This document shows, piece by piece, positions 49,298 to 60,300 of a stretch of DNA of 64,000 nt. Under the pieces are notes generated by a model. That model did no database searches, was not told the origin of the DNA, and worked only from the letters and a program-made list of their open reading frames with translations. The DNA is taken from positions 30,791,514 through 30,855,513 of the forward strand of contig NC_049912.1 in assembly GCF_001411555.2 (NCBI RefSeq), given 5' to 3'. A program made the position numbers and the translations under genes. This DNA comes from Juglans regia (taxonomy: Eukaryota; Streptophyta; Magnoliopsida; Fagales; Juglandaceae). Numbering within the stretch: the stretch's first letter is position 1; the number at the start of each line of letters is the position of its first letter.

Positions 49298-49911
49298 ATG
49301 GGGGTTAATCTTAGAATGTCATCATCATCTTCATCAATATCTTCTTCATCTTTTCCCAAAAGTACTTTGGGAAAACCATTGTGCTTTTACGAGCTCGAAG
49401 CCACATTGAAATGGTCAAGTACTGCAAAAAATCCTAGAAGACCTTTCTTAGGGTGTTCAAAGTACAATACCCAGGTAATTACATTATTAGTTGTCCGAAA
49501 CATGTTTTATATATATTAATTTCATATATTGTACAATTCAGTATTTTCTAATACAATTCAATATATGCATGAAATGAGCAGGGCTTACCATACTGTAAGT
49601 TTTTCAAGTGGTTGGATGGTAATGAAGTAATTGACCTACAAGTTGAAGAAAGAACAGCCTCACTGTTAAAGAAAGAGAAAGAGGTCGAGAAGATACTCGA
49701 GCTTCTTGAAAAGAGGGAGATTGAGCTGCGTAAGATAGTGGATCGCCTCGAGAGGGTGCAGATGGTACTATCCAATAAATGCGACGATGTTATACAAAAG
49801 GAGTTGGTGCTTAATGCACAAGAAGCTAAACTTAGGCGTGTAGGCACGCTATTTCGGATTTATTGTTATTTTGCATTTTTACATGTATGTTACCTAGTGT
49901 TATATAAGTAA
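49298..49911 (+). CDS. GRF zinc-finger, coiled-coil, membrane-tail protein, copy 2 (one zinc ligand changed)
   Basis: Exons 49298-49474 and 49582-49911, 168 aa, the same structure as copy 1. Two residues differ in the finger: Cys31 is Tyr (TGC to TAC near 49389), so the first CxC reads CxY, and Ile42 is Thr. Loss of a ligand would be expected to weaken the zinc site. It is convergent with the transposase gene, whose stop is about 1.36 kb away at 51269. Confidence 0.75.
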
Positions 49912-50708
49912 TTTGGGATTGTTGTTAGTTCTATGTTTAGGTATTGGACTTCTAGATTTGTTTTATCTTTGTATTGGACTTCCACATTTGTTTTATGTAA
50001 CTTGTATTGGACTTTCAGATTTGTTTTATCTTTGTATTTCAATCAGATTGGTATACCATAACGTCCAAATCTGAATGGGATTGATATAGAATGGTTGTGT
50101 TTAGCTTTATCCATATTTGACACAGTTTATGTATTTCATTACACACAGGATATGAATTCTTCCCCAAGTATCTTGACAAAATAAATGGCTCAACTAAGTG
50201 GCCAATTGGAAAGAAAAATGGCCTCCAAAATCTCTGTATATGACTCATCATTGATCCTGACACCACTTCAGATGATCTGAATCATTACAAAATTGCAAGC
50301 ATTTTATTTTCTTTAGCCATTGAACATGGTTGCAGACCTTTTTTTTTGTTTTTGTTTTTTATGTGGGGCAACGTGGTTCTAGACTTGAAGAAACTGACGT
50401 TTGTCTTTCTCCAATTATAGTCGATTTGAAAGATGCACCTTGAACTGTACTTCCGGGAATCAACCCAGCAATACTAAACAGGGTTCTAATTTTTCTTTAT
50501 TATACATTGTCAAGAAGAAAAATTTCTCTCTCAAATGGCTGGAGCAGCATATATGTACTTCATTCATACTTAGCTGTTGAAACCTGAAACAGAGATTGAA
50601 GAACAACATTTATCTGACATTGCAAAAATCACCATCCATGATCCTAACTCACCAAAATCTGTTATAAGCACAACATCAAAGACAAAAAGTCCCTCCCCGC
50701 CAACCCCT

Positions 50709-51190
50709 GTTATATCCACCCATTACAACAAAGTCCTTTGCTCAAATACACAAAATAATTCAAATCCACAAATAATTTCTCAAATCCAACCATTACAACA
50801 AACGTAATGGTTCTCAAATAATTTATCAAATCCAACCAACGTAATGGTTCTCAAATAAACAACATATATCCATGGAAAGAAATAATTTATCAAATCCAAC
50901 CATTACAACAAACTTCTTGGTTCTCAAATAAACAAAATATATCCATTCCACCAAATAATTTATCAAATCCAACCAACGTAATGGTTCTCAAATAAACAAA
51001 ATATATCCATTCCACAACTAATTTAACAAATCCAACCAACGTAATGGTTCTCAAATAAACAAAATATATCCATTCCACAACTAATTTAACAAATATATCC
51101 ATTACAAGAAACATACTAGGTTCTCAAATAAATAAAATTTATCAAATCCACAACTAATTTATCAAATATATCCATTACAACACTATCCCG
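50709..51190. repeat. Minisatellite, about 63-bp unit, between the two convergent MULE genes
   Basis: GGTTCTCAAATAAACAAAAT-type words recur at about 50919, 50983, 51046 and less exactly at 50807, 50844 and 51119, with CAAATCCAACC and ATATATCCATTCCAC between them. The two central units (about 50945-51070) are nearly identical. Confidence 0.85.
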
Positions 51191-51268
51191 AAGCACACCA
51201 TACCTTCAATAAAACCAATCCAGATGTTTTTTTATCAAATCCAACAAAAAAACAATCAAATATATCCA

Positions 51269-54200
51269 TCATTGCAACGGTTGTGATCCATCTAATCCAA
51301 ATTGCATCTGTAAATAATAAACAACATCATTACCTTCTTCAAGTAATATATATTACTATATTAGTATATTATTTGAAAAAAAAGGTATGAACCACTTACG
51401 CTTTCTTGACTCTGCATCAATATTTCTCGTGGTTCGGTTCCAATAACGTCTACAATCACACTTTCTCTTTCTGGAATAGCCTGCTGAAAATTAAATGTAA
51501 ATATATAACCATTACAATGGAAATTAGTAATAAGTTTATATATAAACCGAATCGAATATACCATCTCAGAAGAGCCAAATAAATTCCTGCATACTTCTAC
51601 GATCGGTGTATCTTCTCTATCCACTACTTGGGTATGTCCTCCATCCCACTAATGATTCATTTAACAAAAGAAATTAAAATTAAATAATGGTTCTTCATCA
51701 ACAAAAGTAAAAACAATCTGCGGGTATTAAAATATCATCACCTCTTTACGCTTCCCCTTTGCTGGTGCTTTCTTGGTCTTTGCTTTAGCTTTCCGCATGT
51801 CTATCTCCATCCTGGATGCTCTTCTTAGAGATGGAGGTCTGCCTTTACCCCGCACAACATGCGGACTACGTACTTCCCTTGAACCATCGACCATAGTGTC
51901 CTTTGCCGTACTGTGAACATTGGAACCAATTTGAGTCATCGATGGGGGTTCTTGATTGGCACGATACAAATCAATCATTGCATATAACTTAGTGCTCGCA
52001 TCCTCATAATGCTCTCTCGAACCCGATGCGAGAGTAATCATCTTATAACAGATATTTAAAAGACTTGAATATCTATTACAATCTGCCCGTTGTTCCCCTC
52101 CATCGTATCTGCTGTGGATTAATGTGTATCGCCTTTTAATATCTTTCCTCCATCGATCTAAAATGTACATTTCTGGCAAAAATTTAATATCGTTACACCT
52201 GAATACGGCCAAAATATGCCGACACAATATCCCCCTCATCTCAAATAATCCACAAGAGCACTTTGCAACTGCATCTTCGCCACTAAAGTTCACAAAATGG
52301 GTAACCGGCTTAGTGAACTCTTCTAAGATGATTACCTCATCCTCTACCATATATGTCTTTACTGCACCTTCACTTTTATGTAACTTTGGATTCAAGTCAA
52401 TGATGCCGTTGACTTGCTGCTGAACTTCCTTAAACTTAGCATTCGTGTACAACTCTTGAAACCTCTTTTCAATCGGGGATCTAGATATACAGGGGATTGT
52501 GGCATTAAATGACTGGAAGTCCGCAAGATTTTCATTCTCAATCTTTTTTTTCAACGCATTATCAAATTGGTCTACAAATTCCTTCAAGTTTGTTCTAGCA
52601 TGAACATAACCATCAAAAAATGCATTCATGCTCTCGCTTCGCTGCGTTGTACTCATTCCAGCCCAAAAACACTCCTTCAGAAAGGCCGGTACCCAATGTT
52701 CACACTCAACATATAGGCTTTGCAACCACGCATTCTCATGTAAGTTGTAAGTGTTAATCAACTCATCCCAACATTTCTCGAACTCATCAACAAGTTGGGT
52801 GTCATAGACACATTTCATCAATGCATTTTTCATGCCAGTTTTGTACGAACTATATGAGCCAAGCTTCTCGGGGACTTTCTTTAGTATATGCCAAAGACAA
52901 AATCTATGCCGGGTTTTTGGGAAAACAATTGCGATAGCATTTTTCATCGCTCTATCCTGATCAGTGATAATAGCCTTCGGAGCCATACCATCCATGCATT
53001 GCAACCATGTCTCGAATAACCACACAAAGGTCTCGGTATCCTCACTGGAAATCAGGCCTGCCCCCAACAAAATTGACTGTCCATGGTGATTTACACCAAC
53101 AAATGGTGCAAAAGGCATCCCATATCGATTCGTTAGGTACGTGGTGTCGAATGTGACCACGTCACCAAAATCTTGGTACGCTACTCTACTACGAGGGTCT
53201 GCCCAGAAGACGTTTTTTAACCTCCCCTCATCATCTATATCCATCATATAAAAGAACCCAATATTTTTGTACTGCATCCGTAAAAAGTAATCCCAGAGCG
53301 CTCCAGCACCACCTGCTCCAAGTCGTAAATGTCTGGCCTTGTCAATATAATTACGACAATCCTTTTCCAAAAATGGTAGGTTCTCAAATCCACCTGCGCC
53401 AACAACAAGAGATCCGTAACTCTTATTCGTTCGGATGCCAGCCAAATCATTTGTATCAAGGACCCTTTTTACGGCATCACTAACTTCTCTATTACATCGA
53501 AAGAAACGAGATTTCTTTAGACTGAGACCGTGGTTATTGATATTATGTACTGTCGTCAACCGAAGCACACCATCTTGCCTTAAGGCATTAATCTTTGCCT
53601 TGCATTCAGTTTTCTCTGTCGGACGTGGGTTGGCAACATTCAACGTCCTATTCCGGGCCTTCCCACCGCGGGCACAAGCAAGGGTGACATATCTAACAGA
53701 CTCATCTTCTCCCCTCTCAGTCCGTTTCGTCATCACCCCAAACCCGCATTTCTTACCATATTCCTTATAATAACTTAATAAATCTTCAAATGAATTAAAC
53801 TCCATTCCCGATTTTGGCTCTTCAATTGTATCATCATCATCCACTTGGACATTCTGAGATTTCTCAGCACTGCCATCTCCAGGTTCCATAGGACTTGGTC
53901 TATCCTCAGTACATTCTTCAGCTCTAGGGGATCCACATGGCGCTTCAGTTTCCCCACCATCAGGTCTATTATCCTCTGAATCAACTATTCTGCTTGTGGC
54001 AGAGCTTGTATTGCTGATAGGAGCCGGCGGTTCCATGATATGTTGAAATGGATAACCAGCATTCTATAATAAACACAAAAGTTTGCAATTAAATTCCTAC
54101 AAATAAGCCAACTTATTTTTTTTTAATAGGTGCAAATAAACCAACTTATTAAGAATAAATCCTAATTATCATCACCTGTATGTTGATTGGAAATTGGTTA

Positions 54201-54461
54201 CCAACCGGATATGGTAAAAAAGTCGGTGACCACGTAGGCACTGGTCCAAAGTAACCCGCCATGTAATTTGGGATATTTGGACTAGTTGATGGTATGGCCT
54301 AACATGTCATTAGATAAAGTTACTTATGTATTTTTGAAATAAATATCGACTGAACAATACCAATGTCATTGATATATTAAATCGTATAACATACATACCT
54401 CGGATGGGGGATTTGAGCTAGATAATGTTTGCGTACTGGGCTGTTCTTTTTCGTTTCCCAT
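51269..54461 (-). CDS. MULE transposase, FAR1/FHY3 type with SWIM finger, 6 exons
   Basis: Minus-strand exons 54461-54399, 54298-54176, 54063-51742, 51648-51562, 51483-51400 and 51307-51269 are all phase 0 and give 905 aa. The big exon alone is open from ATG 54036 to a stop at 51727, so a version that retains the fourth intron would end VMIF. In full-length numbering, the FAR1 DNA-binding domain is about 150-241, the MULE DDE core has Asp368 (VTFDTTY), Asp430 (IITDQDRAM) and likely Glu539 (TTQRSESMN), and a SWIM zinc finger (CxC...CxH, KCSCGLFEMRGILCRHI) lies at about 664-678. A basic AT-hook-like tail (GKGRPPSLRR, then KAKAKTKKAPAKGKRK) follows. All key residues are present. It may be an active transposase; a domesticated FAR1-related regulator is the alternative, but the terminal repeats around it favour the former. 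Confidence 0.88.
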
Positions 54462-55761
54462 TCTGAAAATTAGTATAAATTAGCTATTAAACAGCTGCCA
54501 TCTGTATGTTTCAAGCATCTCAAACACTTGAATTTTTTTTTTTATTGTATCTATATGATGTGCATATGTTGCTTCCCCTCATAAGAGGAAAATAAAGATA
54601 TTTTCTGGGTGAAAACTATGCAAATACTTTTGTTTATCAGCAGGTACAGCTAAAACAAAGATGTACATCACATATAACCCAGTACCAATACCCACCATTA
54701 AGCTGTACATCACATATAACCCAGTACAAAATCCAAATCCAACGAATCTCATTGATTATCTTCCAATACAAAATCCAACGAATTATACTTTATCATCCAA
54801 ATCCAACGAATCTCATTGATTATCTTCCAGTTGATCTCCTTTGTTTTTCTTAAATATGTTTATTGGGTACTCTGTCTTTGCATTGTAGTTTGATAATTTT
54901 ATGTACAAGCATCTTCCATTTACACAAAACAAATTTACCCTCGAGCCGATGCTTGGTTACAATCAATGAGTTAAGTTATAAATCTGACCTCTGTTTTTGG
55001 GTACTGTTCTGATACGTGTTTGGTGTTGATCAACTAACAAATTGGTAAATTTTCATGCTAATAAAATCCTTTGACTAAGTTGAATACCACTTTTTATGAA
55101 CTAGTCAAAAACCGCAATGCATACCCTTTTTCTGCTGAAGAAAGAAAAGAAAAGGGCCAAAAAATAATCACTATAAAGTATATATATAAGAAAATGGCCA
55201 AAAGAAAGAAAAGAAAAGGGCCAAAAGAAAAGAAAAGAAAAGGGCCGTATATATTAGATTTCAAAAAGCTAAAAGTTCTGGGTTTTGCTTCATCATGTCC
55301 ATGGCCATCGAACATGCACATATAATCACTATAACCCAGTACCCATTAAGCACATATAATCACATACAAACACAAGCATCGGCTCACCAACGACAGTTTA
55401 TAGACCTCGACTACCCATAGGAGAAGACAACTAAAACCAACCCAGAAAATGGGAAGTAAAATCCCACAAATGAGAAGCAAACGAAGATCTCTTACCCAGA
55501 AGAGAAGACCGCAAGCGAAGAATGTGGAAGAAGACCGCGCGCCGCAGGACAGATCTGGGTTTGGGGGGCTCTGGTTTGGGGGCTCTCTGCTTTCTTCAAA
55601 CCAAAACAAAAAGAATTCCCTCCCGCGTGCGTGAGTAAATTTCGTTTTCGGCTTCTTTTTTTTTTTATATTTTTATTTTTATTTATCGACTGACGTGGCA
55701 AATCCCACGTCAGCCGCGAAGCCGCGCCGGGGTTACCACCCGGTGGTATATAGCAGAACTG

Positions 55762-57351
55762 TTTTTTTATTTAAACCTTTCGGATTATTTGAAAAATATT
55801 ATTCATCTAATTTTTTAATGATAGTGTATCAAATGATTAAAAAATAAATGAAAATATTAATAAATTTCCAATCATTTGATTTAAAATTTAATACATGAAA
55901 ATGTGAATAAAAAAGGGAAAATTATAATAATTATAATGATTGTGAGATAATATTTTTAGAGCAAGAAAAATAAGGACCAAATAGAAAAAGGAAAACGATT
56001 GAAAAAATTAAAAGCGAACTCCACTTTTGAGAATAAGATTAATAATCCGATCAAAGGTTCACTCATGAGTCATGATCACTATAAAACCAATGCCAAATAA
56101 TATTTTAGTAATGTCTTGAAGTCTAGCTTATAACGAATTTTGTTATCTTTTATCGTACAAAACAATTCATTAATAAGTCAAAAACCATAAAATACGTAAG
56201 AGATTATGGACCTATGGTAACGTGGAGGAGGAGGAGGGGATGATTAAGGAACGCGCTAGGGGAAACGTGGGCTTTCAAATATTTTGGCGACAAAAGTAAA
56301 GAAGTGAAAAGGAGGAGGATATAGAATCATCCAATCAGAAGGGACAATCTTTCCTTCTTTTTGTTAAGACTTTGTCTGGTTAATGGTTAATTGTTTTTTT
56401 TTTTTTTTAATACACAGAAAAGTTAAAAAGGAAGAATATATTAGTGATGATTCATAGGTAATGGTTAATCTTTCCTTCTCTCTCTCTAGTTTTGCATAGG
56501 TTGACAAACCTGTAATGGTGAAAAATTATCTTTGCAGTTGTATATGTGCAATTACACGTGCTTTTTTCCATGAGTTTGTATCATGGTAGTGGCCGTAAAA
56601 TGGGGCCAGATCCGTCTGAAACCTGGAATCCGGGGGGGCATCCAGGCGGTTGAGAGAAGTTTGAATCCGGTTTTATGACCTGGTGATCCGGGTCTTTTTT
56701 CTTTTTTTTAAGTGTTATTTTTAAAATGTTATAAAAATATTTTTTAAAGTTTAAATAATTTTTTTTAAAAAAAATATTAATAAACCCGGATTAAATCTGG
56801 TTACAATTCTGATATCTAGATTTATAGTTAAAAAAAGAAAGAAAATCCAAATTTTCGGATTCAATCCAGTTATCCATCTGAATTATTTCTGGATTAATCC
56901 TGACGGTGGGCTGTTTTTAGAATATGGATCCAGATCTTTTAAAATCTGGATCTGCACCCCTAGGTAGCCGAAGAACATTGTATTTTGCATAAAATCTCAC
57001 CAGCATGATAGTCTTTGGATCAACCATTGTTGGAAAAAGTCCCTGATCACTAGCATATAGAAATCCAAATTGGTGGGGAAATTATTTCACCCATCACTTG
57101 GGGTGAAAAAAATGGAGTAGAAACATTGTACAAAACGTATGTATGTGTCAATCAATAAATAAATGCACAATACACAAAATAAATAACAAAAATACTTGTG
57201 TAACAGGCTAACAGCATATATGCAACCAGAACCAAATTGGGAAATGCATTCCATCCTTACGCTCAAGGTCATGGCAGTTTGGCTAATGTGACAAACTGAG
57301 AAACAATCCCACAAGAAAGGAAAGTCCAACAAAAATGTAGCAAGAACTGGA
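55762..57351. other. Intergenic between MULE and DYRK gene
   Basis: AT-rich with poly-T tracts. A likely MITE occupies about 56600-56965 (see separate entry). No coding signal is seen. Confidence 0.6.
56600..56965. mobile_element. Probable MITE rich in GGATC/CCGGAT words
   Basis: The left edge GGGGCCAGATCC and the reverse complement of the right edge (GGGGTGCAGATCC) form a short terminal repeat. Many GGATCCGG/ATCCAGAT words occur in both orientations, with an AT-rich centre. Confidence 0.5.
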
Positions 57352-60300
57352 CTAGTACATGTGGGAGAGCCATGGGTGCTCTAGTGCCTCGATTGCTGTC
57401 GGGCGCCTCTGTGGATTGATTTCGAGCAAGTTTTTCACAAAGTCGATAAAGCCAATATCATTAACCTGCAGACGATGCTCCAACGAGGATGACTCGGGGA
57501 TTATGTATTCCAGTTGGTCTGTCTCCTGAACACATGTCATTATTGTCATATGTGAGCTGAGCAATTCCTTATTCACTCAAGATATTACACTTTCAATGCA
57601 TCACCATATACCAAGTACTTCTCTGATGAATTTCTGCATTTCTACATTAACAAGAAAAAGATGATCCTGATTTTGCAGCCTCTTCTTGGGTAAATTATAT
57701 TATTGCTTCTGTTTTGGAAATTCTATCTTTTTAAGGAAACATCATTTAATACCTAATCTTCCAAATTAAATATAAAAAAAAAAAAAGTATTCTTCTTGGA
57801 TTAATTATGCCTTTCATCAAGCATGAGAAATGCGATAAAATGTCATGTGTCCAACTGCAAGCAAGACTGTACGTTCATCACATCCTATTCATGAGATAAA
57901 ACATGCAATTCACTCGAAGCATCAAGGCAGAAGACATGGGCAACAAACCTCGTTTATACAATAGAGATCATATTCTTCCGTGAAATACTTATGTGTCTCC
58001 TGACCCTGCACCAACATCTCCTGATCAATGGGGCCCAGCATCCCAATCATGCGTGCCAGGATCATTACAATCGAATCATTTGGAAACAGCACCTGCCCAA
58101 CACATAAGTTACTAATTACTGGATGTATTTCTGGAAAGAGAGTGCTACAGCCACAAAAAAGATCCCACAAACGTAAACCCACAAATTGACATGGATTCAT
58201 ATATATAATAAGTTAGATCCATTTTATAATAAAAGTAACTTTACAATCTAACGTATTAAATCAAGCCACGCCAACTTATGAGTTTACTTTTGTGGGATAT
58301 TTTTGTTGTTAAAGTATTTCTCTTCTTGAAATTGGTTGCAGGCATCTATTACCACACGTTTTAACCTCAACTAAATAATAAGTACAAAGTGAAACAAGAC
58401 ATACTTCACCAGAGCATAACTCAGCCAAGATACAGCCAAGAGACCAGATGTCAATCCTTTGGTCATATGGAAGGCCTAGGATTACTTCAGGAGCTCGATA
58501 GGAACGTGATTGTACATATAGGCATAAGTTGTCCGTCTCAAAGCAACTGCTTCCAAGATCGATAACCTTTACCTCGCATCTTTTGTAACTTTTGATAAGA
58601 ATGTTCTCTGGCTTTAGATCACAGTGAACAATTCCCAAGTGATGCAAGTATTCCAATGCCTCCAAACATTGACGAGTTATGACCTGTGAAGAGAAAATTA
58701 ATGTTTGAAGCATATAGTTTCCTGGTGGTTGTTTTACTTGTAAACTCGAATACATTATTTAGCCAGCTTAAACCACCATTAAAATGACTAAACAACTGCT
58801 CATTAGCAGACAAACCTTCCTTCAGAAAAATTATAAATCCTGCGTCAGTGTGAATAAATAGCACTCATAGTACTGTCAGGCTAGCAAGCCGAAACAACAA
58901 ACAGCAGAAGAAATCAAATGGTGCAAATAGATATTGTAGTTGAGCTAACCTGCAGTCTGCTCAAGGTAAAGTAAGCTTCTCCACCAGATTCTTGAATGAA
59001 TTGCTGAAATTCATATAAGTTTGTCCGGAGGAGTTCACAAACAATGATGAGATGTTCCTGCATTATTTTCAACAAGAAAGAAAATAATTAAATCTGCTAT
59101 ATTTGAGTACGTAGTTACATGAAGCATTTAATAAAAAATAGACAAAAAATAATTTATTTGAATAATAATACTCGATGATAAAAGAAGTCATAAAGACGCA
59201 AAATGTGCCGTTCATCAGTTGGGTCATGCTTGTTGACCAGCTTTAAAAGTTTGATCTCATCCAAACTCTGATCGAAGAAATCTTTGTTATTTTTTATGAT
59301 CTTCAGGCAAACATCCATTCCTGTGTGAAGATCATGGGCCTGAACAACCTTACTGAAAGCAGCCGAACCCAGATACTCTGTTATATAATATCTGCCTGCA
59401 ACAACAGTATTCAGCACAATCGGCAGATCCTTGTTTTCTTCGAATCCAGTCCTGTAAATGGTAGGACACATGACTACAACGTACTGATTGCTAAATGTCA
59501 ACCCCAAAATACACAAGCTTCAAATGTCCATCTAAAAAAAGGAGTCATAGTATGGAACATTGGATGACTATTTATGCTCCTAAAAACCAGTATTTTCAAT
59601 CCAGACAAATTACGAGTGTTTTGTTTAAGAAATAATAATTTTCGTGAAGCTTGAAACTATGAATTGACCATGATGCAACCAAAAGTATAAGAGAGAATTT
59701 CCGACGAACCTGTTTTTTCTGTGTATGATTCTTAAGTCAAATACTTCATATTCATCCTCATGAGTAGCATACATTAAAAGCTCGTCAATAAAGTCCTCCT
59801 CCTCTGTAGAAGCAGCAGGCTTTTGGGATTCTGCATTTGACTTTCCACCATCTCCAACTTCATAGCTGTCAATTCCATTGGGTATGAAATCTTTCTCAGA
59901 AACCTCCATATTTAAGTCAGGGCAACTCTTAAATCCTTCAACCAAGTCATTTGAGGGACCCCGTTTAGCAGAGTAGCTAGTCTTCTTTGTTTTATCTTGT
60001 GCAGAAGTTTCACAATAGGAGGTAATGTCCCCCGTGACTTTTAACGCATAATCACTCCAATCATTTTTTTTAGTGCTCAGGTAGTTGTCATTATCATTAA
60101 ATCCTCCAGGTGCCATACAACATTTGCAAAAGGGTGTTGCACAACCATGAGCAGAAACACCTTTGGACTTTCCCTGAATGCCTCCTCCAGGGTCATTATT
60201 TCTATCAAAATTATCATTATCCACCATATGAACCACATTCTCGTCATTCAAGGAATCAATGTAAAAAAGACATTTCTCTTCCAGTGGGTTCTCTTGTTTC

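Larger units (their letters stand above)
45922..50708. repeat. Large near-identical duplicate, copy 2
   Basis: It matches 34862-39649. Unlike copy 1, it continues past the shared part into the rest of the MULE (minisatellite and transposase). The start coincides with the 20-N gap. Confidence 0.95.
47622..55761. mobile_element. Mutator-like element (MULE), 8.1 kb, with GRF gene and FAR1-type transposase
   Basis: The left end and the reverse complement of the right end align without gaps over the first 50 bases, with about 29 identities by eye. Shared blocks are GCTA at 8-11, ACCGG at 18-22, CCCCG at 30-34 and GCGGC at 37-41; ACGTGG follows after a one-base shift. The 9-bp direct repeat TTTTTTTAT flanks the element at 47613-47621 and 55762-55770; 9 bp is the usual MULE duplication, though this word is low-complexity. 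Inside are subterminal repeats, the GRF gene (+), a minisatellite and the transposase gene (-), which is transcribed inward. The element sits about 270 bp upstream of the HAD phosphatase start codon. An intact transposase suggests recent activity, while the unequal ends argue for age. Confidence 0.75.

Noticed and set aside
47065..49911. Independent second HAD phosphatase and second GRF locus as true gene duplicates
   Set aside because: They are almost identical to copy 1 and cut exactly at N gaps. Assembly overlap is the more economical explanation, so they are annotated but not counted as extra genes.
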